Shown here: positions 17,162 to 25,876 of the stretch, one piece after another | How positions within the stretch are numbered: position 1 is the first letter of the stretch | Layout of the letters: each line of letters starts with the position of its first letter | From: an uncultured Bacilli bacterium | GTDB taxonomy: Bacteria; Bacillota_I; Bacilli_A; RF39; UBA660 | DNA length: 64,000 nt | Assembly (NCBI GenBank): GCA_934177995.1 | Contig: CAKPPW010000002.1 | Span: 1-64,000, forward strand | Direction of reading: 5' to 3' | The notes under the pieces: generated by a model | What the model was told of the DNA's origin: nothing | Seen by the model: the letters and a program-made list of their open reading frames with translations, nothing else | Database searches by the model: none | Program-made: the position numbers and the translations under genes

Positions 17162-18967
17162 ATGCCGAAGAAAACTTTGTTTGGTCTTATTACTTTAGCT
17201 ATATTTTTTATGATGCCTACTGTATATGCCAAAGAATATATTGTTTTAAATACTCCAAAAGCTTTTAAAGATAGTCCATCTGGTTCAAGAATTACATCTA
17301 TTGGTGATGAAGGAGTCTTACCAACTCTTAGTAAAGTAGTGGTAGTTGAAAAAACTAATAAGAGTGGTTATGGTTGTAGATCACCTTGGTATAAGGTAAC
17401 TTATCAGGATGTAACTGGCTATATTTGTTCAAGTGATCAAGCAGTAATAGAAGAAAGTGATGTTAACTTAGAAGCTGACTTTGAAAAAGAAATGCTAGCA
17501 AAGGGGTTTAATGAAAGTTATTTATCAGCTCTTAAAAACCTACATGAAAAGCATCCTAACTGGATTTTTAATGCTCTTAAGACTAATCTAGATTATAATG
17601 AGGCAATAAGAAATGAAACAATTGGTGAGATATCATTAGTAAATGGAAGTGATGAATCACTAAGAAAAAAAGATGATAATGGTAACTTTATTGAATCAGT
17701 TAAAGAAAAAGGCTGGTATCAAGCAAGTAGTAGTGCTGTAGGATATTATATGGATCCTAGAAACTTTTTAACGGATGAAGGAATCTTTATGTTTGAAAAC
17801 TTACAATATAATAAAGCTATTCAAACAACTGATACCGTTAAGAGTATAATTTCTAATACGTTTATGGATAGTGATGAATATTTAAACTATTTCATGAAAG
17901 CTGCTGAAAAGTCAGGAGCAAGTCCTACCTATCTTGCTAGTAGAGTAAGACAAGAAAAAGGAGCTAGTGGTTCAACGGGAGTAGATGGAGCAAGATTTAC
18001 TTTTGCAAAAGATAGTGAATGTATAAATCGTTATCGTAATAGTGATAACTGGACTATTCTAAATAACTGTGGAACAGATACATCTTATAGCGGTATATAT
18101 AATTTCTATAATATTGGAGCATATGGAAGCTATCAAAGTCCAGTAATTAGAGGACTAATCTGGGCAAATGGTGGGTATGATGCTAGTGTAACTAGTTATA
18201 TGCGACCATGGGATAGTAAAGAAAAAGCTATTATTGGGGGAGCATTATATATTGTTAATGGTTATATAAGTGCTAATCAACATACTCTATACCTTCAAAA
18301 ATTCAATGTAAGTCCTAATGCCTTAAACTCAACTTATACCCATCAATATATGTCTAATATAAAAGCTCCTGCTAGTGAAGCTTTAACCATGTATAAAGGC
18401 TATAAGAATAATGACTTATTAGATAAAACTTATGAATTTTTAATACCAGTTTATGAAAATATGCCAGGAGTTAGTGAAACACCAAAGACAGATGATGATA
18501 AGAAAGAGGAAATTCCAGAAGTTTCTGTTATTGCTATAAATGAAGCAATTGTAGCTAGTGGTTATCACTTAACTAATAATTACCTATCAGGAATAGAAGT
18601 TAACACTTCCAAAACTAATCTAGAAAATAAACTTAAAACTATTTATACTGGATTAACCGTAACTAGTCTAAAAGATAAATATGGTAATAATAAAAATGAT
18701 GCTTTAGCAACAGGAGATGTAGTTACAATTTCTAATTCTAAAGATACTAAAGAATATAAAGTAGTTATCTATGGAGATAATAATGGAGATGGCAATACTA
18801 GTATTATAGATTTATTAAGATGTCAGAAATACTTACTAGGTAATAATAACTTAAGTGATGCTGAACTAATCGCTAGTGATGTTGATAGAGATGGTTTAAT
18901 CACGGTAGTAGACCTTTTAAGAATTCAAAAAAGTTTATTAGGATATAGTAAAATAGAACAGAAATGA
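17162..18967 (+). CDS. Secreted glucosaminidase-like cell-wall hydrolase with SH3 and dockerin domains
   Basis: An N-terminal signal peptide (cleavage after TVYA, about residue 24) is followed by an SH3-like domain (about 28-105) and a LytG-like N-acetylglucosaminidase region (about 115-400), with the stretch RVRQEKGASGS holding the likely catalytic Glu. The C terminus (about 540-595) holds two Ca-binding dockerin repeats: loops DNNGDGNTSIID and DVDRDGLITVVD, each followed by an LLR.QK.LLG helix. The start at 17162 has GGGGAGGTGG upstream; a GTG at 17153 lies within that site. The next gene encodes a cohesin, ten bases downstream, so this hydrolase is probably tethered to the cell surface by cohesin-dockerin binding. 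Confidence 0.85.
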   Translation: MPKKTLFGLITLAIFFMMPTVYAKEYIVLNTPKAFKDSPSGSRITSIGDEGVLPTLSKVVVVEKTNKSGYGCRSPWYKVTYQDVTGYICSSDQAVIEESDVNLEADFEKEMLAKGFNESYLSALKNLHEKHPNWIFNALKTNLDYNEAIRNETIGEISLVNGSDESLRKKDDNGNFIESVKEKGWYQASSSAVGYYMDPRNFLTDEGIFMFENLQYNKAIQTTDTVKSIISNTFMDSDEYLNYFMKAAEKSGASPTYLASRVRQEKGASGSTGVDGARFTFAKDSECINRYRNSDNWTILNNCGTDTSYSGIYNFYNIGAYGSYQSPVIRGLIWANGGYDASVTSYMRPWDSKEKAIIGGALYIVNGYISANQHTLYLQKFNVSPNALNSTYTHQYMSNIKAPASEALTMYKGYKNNDLLDKTYEFLIPVYENMPGVSETPKTDDDKKEEIPEVSVIAINEAIVASGYHLTNNYLSGIEVNTSKTNLENKLKTIYTGLTVTSLKDKYGNNKNDALATGDVVTISNSKDTKEYKVVIYGDNNGDGNTSIIDLLRCQKYLLGNNNLSDAELIASDVDRDGLITVVDLLRIQKSLLGYSKIEQK

Positions 18968-18977
18968 GATGATTTAA

Positions 18978-20300
18978 ATGACTAAAAAGAAAATATTTAT
19001 CTTCTTCCTTCTTTCCTTTTTCTTTTTTTGTGGTATAGATAATGTCTTTGCTGCTAGTATTAGTGTAGCAGGTACTACTAGTGAAGGAGTAGTAGGGGGA
19101 AATGTAACAGTTAATGTAACAGTTAATGAACCATCTGGTCTTGGAGCTTGGGAGTTTAATGTTTCCTATGATAGTAATATATTAACGCTTACTAGTGGTG
19201 AGACTCATGTAGTTGATTATGTTCAAAGTCCCGGTCAAACTAGAAAGACTTATTCTTATAAGTTTACAGTAAAAAAAGAAGGTAGTGCCAATGTTGGTAT
19301 CGCTTCTTCTAACTTTGTTTCTTATGATGAAGCGACAAGGTCAGCTCCCAAAGACTCTACTACTATTAAATGTATTAAAAGAGAGACAATTGTAGCAAAC
19401 TATAGTAAGAATAATAATCTAGCAAGTCTTGGCGTAAAAGATTATCAAATATCACCAAGTTTCAATAAGAATGAACTTAACTATACTTTAGAAGTAGAAC
19501 ATGATGTAGAGAAAATAACGATTGAAGGTAGTAGGGAAGATAGTAAAAGTAGTATTACTGGTCTAGGAGAAAAAGAAGTCCATGAAGGAGCTAATGCTTT
19601 TGATATTGTAGTAACTGCTGAAAATGGTTCTACTAAGACTTATCACTTAACTGTAACGGTAAAAGAATTAGACCCTATTAATGTTAAAGTAGATAAAAAA
19701 GAAATGACTCTTATTCAAAAAGAAGAAGAATTAACTGATAAAGTACCTAATCACTTTGAAAAGACTACTGTAAAAATAAATGATAAAGACGTTTTAGCTT
19801 ATCAAAATAAAGTCTTAAAACTAACAATAGTCGCTCTAAAAGATAGTAAAGGAAATATTAATTTCTATGAATATAAAAATAATAACTATAAACTTTATAA
19901 ACAACTAACTAGTGGTAATATCTCTATCCATATCCTTGATACTAAAAAGATACCTAAAGGATATAAACCTTATAAATTAAAAATAGATAATAATGAGTAT
20001 CAAGCCTATAAACTAAATAAGAGTGATTCATTTTTCTTAATTTATGGAGAAAATGTTGAAACTGGTAAAAAAAGTTTATATAATTATGATGAGGTAGAAA
20101 AAACTATTCAACGATATAATAAGGTAGAGGTTAAGAGTAGTAGTAATAATGATAAATATCTTATTCTAGGACTACTAGGATTAGTTTTATTACTTCTTCT
20201 TATCTTACTAGGATTATTAAGTGGTAATAGAAAAGTTAAGAACAAGAAAAAAATAAAGAAAAGAATTGGAGACAAATATAATGGAGAAGAAAAATTCTAA
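18978..20300 (+). CDS. Membrane-anchored cohesin protein
   Basis: A signal peptide (ending near FAASI, residue 27) is followed by a cohesin domain (about 28-135) with the hallmark stretch GLGAWEFNVSYDSNILTLTSG. A cadherin-like beta-sandwich domain (about 145-225; LASLGVKDYQISPSFN) comes next, then a region with predicted beta structure, and a C-terminal membrane segment (about 394-415) followed by a basic tail KKKIKKR. The type I orientation with cohesin outside suggests it docks the upstream dockerin protein. The start at 18978 has a weak GAGATGA site. It overlaps the next gene by 20 bp. Confidence 0.82.
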   Translation: MTKKKIFIFFLLSFFFFCGIDNVFAASISVAGTTSEGVVGGNVTVNVTVNEPSGLGAWEFNVSYDSNILTLTSGETHVVDYVQSPGQTRKTYSYKFTVKKEGSANVGIASSNFVSYDEATRSAPKDSTTIKCIKRETIVANYSKNNNLASLGVKDYQISPSFNKNELNYTLEVEHDVEKITIEGSREDSKSSITGLGEKEVHEGANAFDIVVTAENGSTKTYHLTVTVKELDPINVKVDKKEMTLIQKEEELTDKVPNHFEKTTVKINDKDVLAYQNKVLKLTIVALKDSKGNINFYEYKNNNYKLYKQLTSGNISIHILDTKKIPKGYKPYKLKIDNNEYQAYKLNKSDSFFLIYGENVETGKKSLYNYDEVEKTIQRYNKVEVKSSSNNDKYLILGLLGLVLLLLLILLGLLSGNRKVKNKKKIKKRIGDKYNGEEKF

Positions 20301-20847
20301 GAAGAAAGTATTATGGGGATTAGGAATACTTTTTATACTACTAGTTATTATTGTAATTATCTATTTTGTAATAGGTTATAAAAATGATCAGATAGAATCT
20401 AAAAAGAAGATAGATAGTGTTATAACAAGCTATAATAATTTTAAAACACATATAGACTCTTTTAATAAGGAACGGGATAACTTTTATCAAGTAGTAATGA
20501 AAGATATGTATTATGAAGACTTAAAGAATAATGATACTAAGTATAAAGAAATTATTAGTAATTATACTAAGACTATTGAACCACTAGAAGATGATTATAA
20601 AGAATTGAAAGATAAGTGTGTTGATGTTTTATATCCTGATGTATCTGTTAATAATAAATGTGAAGCTTTTGTAATTGGTTATGAGAAAGCGATAAATTCT
20701 TATGTTAGTGATATTAAGAAATATAATGAAAATATTAAAGATTATAATGATGTCTTAGAAGAAAATGATACTAAGATAGAAGAGGTTAAATTAACTATTG
20801 ATTATATAGATGTTGATGGTGATAGAAAATATCTAGGAAAGAATTAA
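20281..20847 (+). CDS. Single-pass membrane protein with coiled-coil exterior
   Basis: I do not recognise the family. A basic N terminus is followed by one membrane segment (about residues 10-32) and a 155-residue extracellular helical, charged region with heptad-like spacing and two Cys (DKCVDVL and NKCEAF) that could form a disulfide. I chose ATG 20281 since GGAGA precedes it; a TTG at 20266 is upstream of that site. It overlaps the cohesin gene end and lies 10 bases before the NAGPA gene, so the four genes form one operon. Confidence 0.75.
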   Translation: MEKKNSKKKVLWGLGILFILLVIIVIIYFVIGYKNDQIESKKKIDSVITSYNNFKTHIDSFNKERDNFYQVVMKDMYYEDLKNNDTKYKEIISNYTKTIEPLEDDYKELKDKCVDVLYPDVSVNNKCEAFVIGYEKAINSYVSDIKKYNENIKDYNDVLEENDTKIEEVKLTIDYIDVDGDRKYLGKN

Positions 20848-20857
20848 AAGGTGAGTT

Positions 20858-21937
20858 ATGGAAGATTTAGAGAAAACAGTAATAATGCCAAATCTTAGAA
20901 AAGAGCTTGATAAGAAGAATAAGAAACCTAAAAAGGGAAAGATTAAGACTATTCTTAGTAGTTTAATAATTATAGGTAGTAGTCTAGGTTTATTTCTTTT
21001 CTATGGACCATTTAATTTCTTTCGTGACTTTTGGATAACTTCAGCGATGACTACGATGACTCATCAATATTTAGCTACTTGGTTTTATAATGATGATGTG
21101 ATTAATAAAGTCTTATCAAAGAATCATATGGTAGAGGTTAATGATACTACTAATCCTGATTTAGTTAATATTAGTGATTATAATAAGAATCAGACTATTT
21201 ATAAAAATGAATATGAAAAAGAAATACTAGAACATGAGGATGGTGCCTTATATAAAGTAATTGATATTAAAGGAACATCTTATCAAGGATATTTAGTAGC
21301 CATTTATGACCCATCTAGAGTATCTATTGCAACAACTAAATATTTAGGTAAAAGAGGAGAAGCTATTACCACAGTTGCAAAAAGAGAAAACGCTATTATT
21401 GCTATGAATGCCGGGGGATTTTATGATCCTGATTGGAATAGTAATGGGGCTCAACCACATGGTACAGTTATTTCTAATGGAGTAGTAGTAAGTGACTTTG
21501 ATGATGCTAATATGAGTGGTGGTTTTGTTGGCTTTAATAAAGAAAATAAACTAGTACTTGGTAAGTTCACTAAGGAACAAGCTGTTAGTATGGGTATTCG
21601 TGATGCAGTTGAGTTTGGTCCATTTTTAATTGTCAATGGTAAGAGTAGTTTCGTTAAAGGTAATGGTGGCTGGGGAATAGCTCCTCGTACGGCAATAGGT
21701 CAAAGAAGTGATGGAATTGTTCTATTCCTAGTAATTAATGGTCGTCTTGCTACTAGTATTGGAGCAGATATGGGTGACTTAACTGAAATTATGGAAAACT
21801 ATGGAGCTGTAAATGCTGCTAATATGGATGGAGGTAGTTCATCAGAATTAGTTATCAATAATAAGATTGTAAATCATCCAGTAGCAGCTGGTACTAATGG
21901 ATTAAGAGATATGCCTACTTTCTGGGTAGTTAAATAA
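20858..21937 (+). CDS. Phosphodiester glycosidase (NAGPA) family membrane protein
   Basis: A cytoplasmic basic start, one membrane segment (about residues 30-52), then an extracellular NAGPA domain (about 130-358). Recognisable features are IIAMNAGGFYDPDW, PHGTVISNGVVV, GFVGFNKENKL, the APRTAIGQRSDG strand and the AANMDGGSSSELV motif near the C terminus, where the catalytic Asp lies. The family removes GlcNAc-1-phosphodiester or cleaves similar glycopolymer linkages and often sits near cell-wall genes. The start at 20858 has an AAGGTGAG site. Confidence 0.9.
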   Translation: MEDLEKTVIMPNLRKELDKKNKKPKKGKIKTILSSLIIIGSSLGLFLFYGPFNFFRDFWITSAMTTMTHQYLATWFYNDDVINKVLSKNHMVEVNDTTNPDLVNISDYNKNQTIYKNEYEKEILEHEDGALYKVIDIKGTSYQGYLVAIYDPSRVSIATTKYLGKRGEAITTVAKRENAIIAMNAGGFYDPDWNSNGAQPHGTVISNGVVVSDFDDANMSGGFVGFNKENKLVLGKFTKEQAVSMGIRDAVEFGPFLIVNGKSSFVKGNGGWGIAPRTAIGQRSDGIVLFLVINGRLATSIGADMGDLTEIMENYGAVNAANMDGGSSSELVINNKIVNHPVAAGTNGLRDMPTFWVVK

Positions 21938-21960
21938 GCCATGACTTTAGTGCATGGTGG

Positions 21961-22218
21961 TTGACTAAAGAAAATTCATTTACTAAAAATAATATAGAAG
22001 CACTAGCAGAATATTATGATATTGATTTATCATCTAAGTTAAGAGATAAAATGGTTAAGCTATATAATGAATGTAAAGATTCTATAAGTATTTGGGCTTA
22101 TAATGGTTATACAGTTTCAGAATATAACAATATGAAAAAAGAATCTAAAAAAGTAGGACGTAATGAGTCTTGCCCTTGTGGCTCAGGCAAGAAGTATAAA
22201 CAATGTTGTGGTAAATAA
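21961..22218 (+). CDS. Small SEC-C motif protein
   Basis: The C terminus holds the SEC-C zinc-binding motif GRNESCPCGSGKKYKQCCGK, the domain found at the end of SecA and in many small proteins. The first 60 residues are helical and uncharacterised. The only in-frame start is TTG 21961 with GGTGG directly in front, so the start is uncertain. It lies next to the left end of the integrated element, so either the 3' end of this gene or the adjacent spacer may be the integration site. Confidence 0.7.
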   Translation: MTKENSFTKNNIEALAEYYDIDLSSKLRDKMVKLYNECKDSISIWAYNGYTVSEYNNMKKESKKVGRNESCPCGSGKKYKQCCGK

Positions 22219-22291
22219 GTTGATTTATAAGGTGTTGTGCAGTAATGCAGCAGTAAAAAAAGTCAAAAAAATAGACAAAAAACAGCTCAAA

Positions 22292-22344
22292 ACGCACACT
22301 TGTGTGCAATTTGTGTGCGTAAAACAAAAAATTAATGCACACAA
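22292..22344. repeat. TTGTGTGC repeats near the ICE left end
   Basis: TTGTGTGC occurs at 22300-22307 and 22311-22318, and inverted (GCACACAA) at 22337-22344. A near match GCACACTT is at 22294-22301, so GCACACTTGTGTGC forms a 14-base palindrome. They lie in the otherwise non-coding stretch 22219-22453 ahead of the integrase and may be integrase arm- or core-binding sites. Confidence 0.5.
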
Positions 22345-22397
22345 TTGATTTAAGCCTTATAAAACAAGGGATTTTTCAATGAACACAAATTCACAAT

Positions 22398-22423
22398 AAT
22401 CAGCATTCGTGCTGATTTTTTTC
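22398..22423 (+). terminator. Terminator before the integrase
   Basis: AATCAGCA pairs with TGCTGATT around a TTCG tetraloop, followed by T7. It probably insulates the integrase from chromosomal transcription. Confidence 0.8.
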
Positions 22424-22453
22424 GTTCTCTAAAGAAATTTAGAGGAGGAAGTT

Positions 22454-23767
22454 ATGGGAAAAGTAAATGTAACAAAAAGAGGGAATCTATATCAATATAG
22501 ATTTGAAATAGCTCCACAAGGGGGAGTTAGAAAATTTATTAACAAATCAGGTTTCAAGACAAAACAGGATGCTTATGTTGCTGGGATGAAAGCATTTAAT
22601 GAATATATGAATACAGGTAAAAAATTTTCTCCTAATACATGTTCATATTCAGATTTTTTAGATTATTGGATGGCTAATTATTGTCAAATTAATCTAAGAT
22701 ATAATACGATAGAGGCATATAAAAGCATTATTAAAAATCATGTTAAACCCAAATTAGGATTTTATAGGCTATCGCAAATAGATACAGCTACATTAAATGA
22801 TTTTCTTACAGATGTGTTTTTGAATAAAGGAGTGTCAAAAAACTTTTTAAAAAGTATAATGAAAGTTTTAAAATCTTCATTTGCTTATGCTGAAGATGGT
22901 GTTGGATTCATTAAGCATAATCCAGCGTTGAAAATAAGATTACCAAGATATGATGGTCACGATGAAGATCCAGCTCATATTTTTACACCAGAAGAAATAG
23001 AAATGATTTTTAATAGATTTAAAAATAGTCATTGTATATATTATGCTTTTTTAACAGCTTATTATACTGGACTGAGAGTTTCAGAAGTATTTGGACTGAC
23101 ATGGGAAGATATTGACTTGAAAAATAAGAAATTAACTGTAAATAAAAATATTGTTGAAAAAAATCAAGTAGGTGGAACAAAGCACAGACTTATCAAAGGT
23201 CAAAGAACTACTGTTTGGTATTTTGGACCATGTAAAACAAAAGCTAGCTATAGAACAATTGATATTGGAGATACATTAGTAGCAGCCTTAAAAGAATTTA
23301 AAGAAGAGCAAGAAATATATAAAGAACAATATGGGGATTCATATATCAAACATTATGCAAAAGAAGTTTTAAATCAATATACAAATAAACCAGAAACTAA
23401 AATAGTTGATTGCAGTGCAGAAATTGATGTTGCTTTACCTGAAGTACATTTGGTATTTATAAAAAATAATGGGGCATTTGAAGGAAATAATACTTGCAAA
23501 TATCCATTTAAAGTAATTCACTATGAGTTAGGAATACCTTGCAGATTTCACGATTTTAGAGATACACACGCAACAAGATTAATTGAAGCAGGAGCAGATA
23601 TAAAAGCCGTTTCAAAAAGATTAGGACATAGTACAATTGAAACAACTTATAATATTTATGTAAGAGTTACAATTCAAATGGAAGAAGAAGTAGTTAGTAA
23701 ATTTGAGGATTATGCAGACTCTTTAGAAATTACTATTTCAAGAAAACCTACGGAATCAATTTCGTGA
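22454..23767 (+). CDS. int: Tyrosine recombinase (ICE integrase)
   Basis: Catalyses site-specific integration and excision. The N-terminal AP2-like arm-binding region (about 1-55) is followed by a SAM-like core-binding domain (about 65-165) and the catalytic domain. Arg of TGLRVSEV (about 207), HDFRDTHAT (His and Arg near 366-369), LGHSTIETT and the nucleophile Tyr in TYNIYVR (about 402) are all present. A length of 437 residues is slightly longer than Tn916 Int. The start at 22454 follows GAGGAGGAAG. The terminators on both sides suggest a single-gene unit. Confidence 0.95.
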   Translation: MGKVNVTKRGNLYQYRFEIAPQGGVRKFINKSGFKTKQDAYVAGMKAFNEYMNTGKKFSPNTCSYSDFLDYWMANYCQINLRYNTIEAYKSIIKNHVKPKLGFYRLSQIDTATLNDFLTDVFLNKGVSKNFLKSIMKVLKSSFAYAEDGVGFIKHNPALKIRLPRYDGHDEDPAHIFTPEEIEMIFNRFKNSHCIYYAFLTAYYTGLRVSEVFGLTWEDIDLKNKKLTVNKNIVEKNQVGGTKHRLIKGQRTTVWYFGPCKTKASYRTIDIGDTLVAALKEFKEEQEIYKEQYGDSYIKHYAKEVLNQYTNKPETKIVDCSAEIDVALPEVHLVFIKNNGAFEGNNTCKYPFKVIHYELGIPCRFHDFRDTHATRLIEAGADIKAVSKRLGHSTIETTYNIYVRVTIQMEEEVVSKFEDYADSLEITISRKPTESIS

Positions 23768-23792
23768 TAACAATAGTTATTATACGAATACG

Positions 23793-23820
23793 GAACTGAA
23801 CAATAGTCAGTTCTTTTTTT
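23793..23820 (+). terminator. Terminator after the integrase
   Basis: GAACTGA (23793-23799) pairs with TCAGTTC (23807-23813), then T7. Confidence 0.8.
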
Positions 23821-23852
23821 AATGTTTAAAAATAAAAGAAAGGGTGATTATA

Positions 23853-24647
23853 ATGGCAGTATTTAAAATAGAGAAACAAAAGAATTATACAGTTATGAGT
23901 AATTATCATTTGCAAGATAGAAATCTTTCTTATAAAGCAAAAGGACTATTATCATTCATGTTAAGTTTGCCTGAAGATTGGGATTACTCTATGAAAGGAT
24001 TAGTAGCAGTTAGTAAAGAAAATATTAAAGCTATAAGAACTATACTTAATGAACTTAAAGAACATGGCTATTTAGAAATACAACAATCAAGAGGAGATAA
24101 AGGATATTATAAGTATGAATATATTATTCGTGAAATTCCATTAGAGGTTGAAAAACAACATGATAATCCAGATACCCAAAAAGGGAATACCGTTGAAGGA
24201 GATGCCGAAAAGGATACCCAAATAAATACTAATAAACAAAATACTAAAGAACAAATAGTTAAAAGAGTTAAAGAAAATTTACCATTTGTCGATTTAGATG
24301 AATTAAATCCTTTAACTCTTTATTTAATTGAAAAAAATTATATAGATGAGTATGATACTGATATATATAATTACGACAATCTTTTTGAGGATTTATTGCA
24401 ACAAGGGCATTTATATAAAGATTTAGTTAAAATGACACATTATATTGTACCAATAGTTGTTTCAAGACATTTTATTGATGAGAATGGTAATAAAGTAGAG
24501 AATAAGTTTGGGTTCTTTCAAGGAGCAATTAATAATTGCATTGAAAGATTAAGAATAAATGATAAATTAGAAATAGATACAGAAACTGGTTGGTTTAAGT
24601 ACCTTGAAATTGAAGAGGAAAACGACATTTATGATAGAGATTATTAA
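23853..24647 (+). CDS. Helix-turn-helix replisome-organiser-like protein
   Basis: The N-terminal 100 residues match the common phage/ICE replication-initiator type: MAVFKIEKQKNYTVM, then LSYKAKGLLSFMLSLP and a winged helix-turn-helix through ELKEHGYLEI. A polar linker (about 100-135) leads to a C-terminal helical domain. A conserved role in element replication or its control is inferred from the family. I use ATG 23853, nine bases after AAAGGG; a GTG at 23844 overlaps that site. Confidence 0.8.
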   Translation: MAVFKIEKQKNYTVMSNYHLQDRNLSYKAKGLLSFMLSLPEDWDYSMKGLVAVSKENIKAIRTILNELKEHGYLEIQQSRGDKGYYKYEYIIREIPLEVEKQHDNPDTQKGNTVEGDAEKDTQINTNKQNTKEQIVKRVKENLPFVDLDELNPLTLYLIEKNYIDEYDTDIYNYDNLFEDLLQQGHLYKDLVKMTHYIVPIVVSRHFIDENGNKVENKFGFFQGAINNCIERLRINDKLEIDTETGWFKYLEIEEENDIYDRDY

Positions 24648-24652
24648 AAAAT

Positions 24653-24678
24653 AAAAAAATATGTTATTTCATATTTTT
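24653..24678. terminator. Weak hairpin between convergent genes
   Basis: AAAAATATG pairs with CATATTTTT around a short loop between two converging genes. Confidence 0.45.
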
Positions 24679-25065
24679 CAAAACATTATGTAGAATATCT
24701 AATTTTTCAGAATCAGAATTCACTATAATACTATGTATTACTTCTAAGTCTTCTTTTGATAGATTATATAGTTCATTATTAATTTGAGCTATAAGAATAT
24801 CAGTATCGTGGTTATAATTGTTGCTATTATTTTTTTCTTTATACTGTTCAATTAATTTTTGAAAATCAATCATATTCATTTTCATTCCTTTAGCTATTAA
24901 TTCAGTATAAGTCATGGAAATACCAACTTTGCCATACTTTTTTTTCATAATTTTACTCATATAGGCTTTACTAATTCCACTTTCTCTTGCAAACTGTGTA
25001 GGCGTAATTTTATGAATTTTGCAATAATCAGAAATTATAAACCTGATGGCTTCTTCTTTAGTCAT
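24664..25065 (-). CDS. XRE (Cro/C1) family regulator, probable ICE master repressor
   Basis: A 133-residue protein with an N-terminal helix-turn-helix: KITPTQFARESGISKAYMSKIMKK at about residues 19-42 places the recognition helix at GISKAYMSKI. The C-terminal half (60-130) is helical and charged, suitable for dimerisation. It is transcribed away from the conserved operator-like inverted repeats at 25124-25182, and related repeats recur in front of other ICE genes, so I infer a C1/ImmR-like repressor that also controls itself. The ribosome site AAAGGAGATAAAA supports the start. Confidence 0.85.
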   Translation of the reverse strand: MTKEEAIRFIISDYCKIHKITPTQFARESGISKAYMSKIMKKKYGKVGISMTYTELIAKGMKMNMIDFQKLIEQYKEKNNSNNYNHDTDILIAQINNELYNLSKEDLEVIHSIIVNSDSEKLDILHNVLKNMK

Positions 25066-25123
25066 TTTTATCTCCTTTCGTTATAATCATATCATTAACA
25101 TTGTACTATTTTTTTATAATATT

Positions 25124-25140
25124 GTCTACCATTGTGAACT
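25124..25140 (+). promoter_or_regulatory. Operator-like site 1 (GTCTACCATTGTGAACT)
   Basis: A variant of the 17-bp ICE motif GTTTACTATCGTGAACT in the divergent region of the regulator gene. It forms an inverted pair with site 2. Confidence 0.6.
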
Positions 25141-25165
25141 TAATTCATAAATAAAGCCTTAAAAA

Positions 25166-25182
25166 AGTTCACGACAGTAGAC
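25166..25182 (-). promoter_or_regulatory. Operator-like site 2 (GTCTACTGTCGTGAACT on the minus strand)
   Basis: The inverse-oriented copy, 25 bp from site 1. Two facing sites in the divergent promoter region are typical of C1/Cro-type operators. Confidence 0.6.
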
Positions 25183-25253
25183 ACAAAAAGAAAATAATGA
25201 TAAAATATTTTATATAGTATTAAACTATATATTTGAAGTGGAGGAGTAAAGTA

Positions 25254-25289
25254 ATGAAAATAGTAAGATGGGTGATACTTTCATCCTGA
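25254..25289 (+). CDS. Possible 11-codon leader peptide MKIVRWVILSS
   Basis: A strong GTGGAGGAG lies seven bases before ATG 25254, followed by 11 codons and TGA. Another frame of the same DNA begins at ATG 25264 and reads MGDTFILTIRKTGEIFE before a TAA. Neither has a recognised function. It sits at the start of the early operon and may couple or attenuate translation of the next gene. Confidence 0.4.
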   Translation: MKIVRWVILSS

Positions 25290-25304
25290 CTATTAGAAAG
25301 ACAG

Positions 25305-25499
25305 GTGAAATTTTTGAATAAGGGGCAGTCTTCAAAACAGATGAGTTGTATCAAAATTTTAGTTGCAAATAAAAATATAGAATTAAGTACAACAAGCCAA
25401 TTGGATGATGAATCTGTGATTCAGATCTTGGAAGTATGTCTAAAGCAGTTGAGGGAGAAGGCATCACAAGAAGCAGTACCAATTGGAAAGGAAAAATAA
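25305..25499 (+). CDS. Small hypothetical ICE protein
   Basis: A 64-residue frame from GTG 25305 with AAAGACAG upstream, which is a poor ribosome site. I do not recognise it. It is polar, with a helical middle (DDESVIQILEVCLKQLREKA) and a Lys-rich end. It ends one base before the next ATG (25501) and so is probably part of the same transcript. The reading frame is intact but the start is uncertain. Confidence 0.5.
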   Translation: MKFLNKGQSSKQMSCIKILVANKNIELSTTSQLDDESVIQILEVCLKQLREKASQEAVPIGKEK

Positions 25500-25500
25500 A

Positions 25501-25803
25501 ATGACTAAAGAAGAAAAAAATGCAGTAAAAGAAGTAGAAGTAGTTTTGGGAGTAAAAATTGGAAAGTATCTTGAAAAAAAGCAAGATATACCTTATGAAG
25601 TAATGGAAGAAGTTGTAAAAAAGATTTTGGAAATTGAAGCAGATTACAATAAAACGAAAAAAGAACTTTTATTTTGTAATTCTTCAGCAGTAAAATTAGA
25701 AAGACTATTAGAAATAATTGGTACTGTGAGTACAATTTCAGTTGAAGATGAAGAATCCTTAGATAAAACTTTAGATGCTTTAGATAGAATATTAAATTCA
25801 TAA
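25501..25803 (+). CDS. Small charged helical protein
   Basis: 100 residues, cytoplasmic, rich in Lys and Glu, with a long predicted helix containing VMEEVVKKILEIEADYNKTKKEL. The family is not recognised. ATG 25501 has GGAAAGGA 8-9 bases upstream; a TTG at 25483 lies within the previous gene. A terminator follows, closing the early operon that starts near 25254. Confidence 0.7.
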   Translation: MTKEEKNAVKEVEVVLGVKIGKYLEKKQDIPYEVMEEVVKKILEIEADYNKTKKELLFCNSSAVKLERLLEIIGTVSTISVEDEESLDKTLDALDRILNS

Positions 25804-25821
25804 AATACTGAAATGTGTACG

Positions 25822-25853
25822 AACTGTATAGATATTCTATACAGTTTTGTTTA
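25822..25853 (+). terminator. Terminator of the early operon
   Basis: An 11-bp perfect stem AACTGTATAGA/TCTATACAGTT with loop TAT, followed by TTGTTTAT. Confidence 0.8.
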
Positions 25854-25876
25854 TAAAAAAAAATAAAAATAAATTA

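Noticed and set aside
22163..22348. Open frame over the end of the SEC-C gene and the TTGTGTGC repeats
   Set aside because: It is in another frame than the SEC-C motif and continues into repeats; no ribosome site.
22219..22453. tRNA gene as ICE integration site
   Set aside because: No cloverleaf with T-loop GTTCRA or CCA end can be drawn near the left end.
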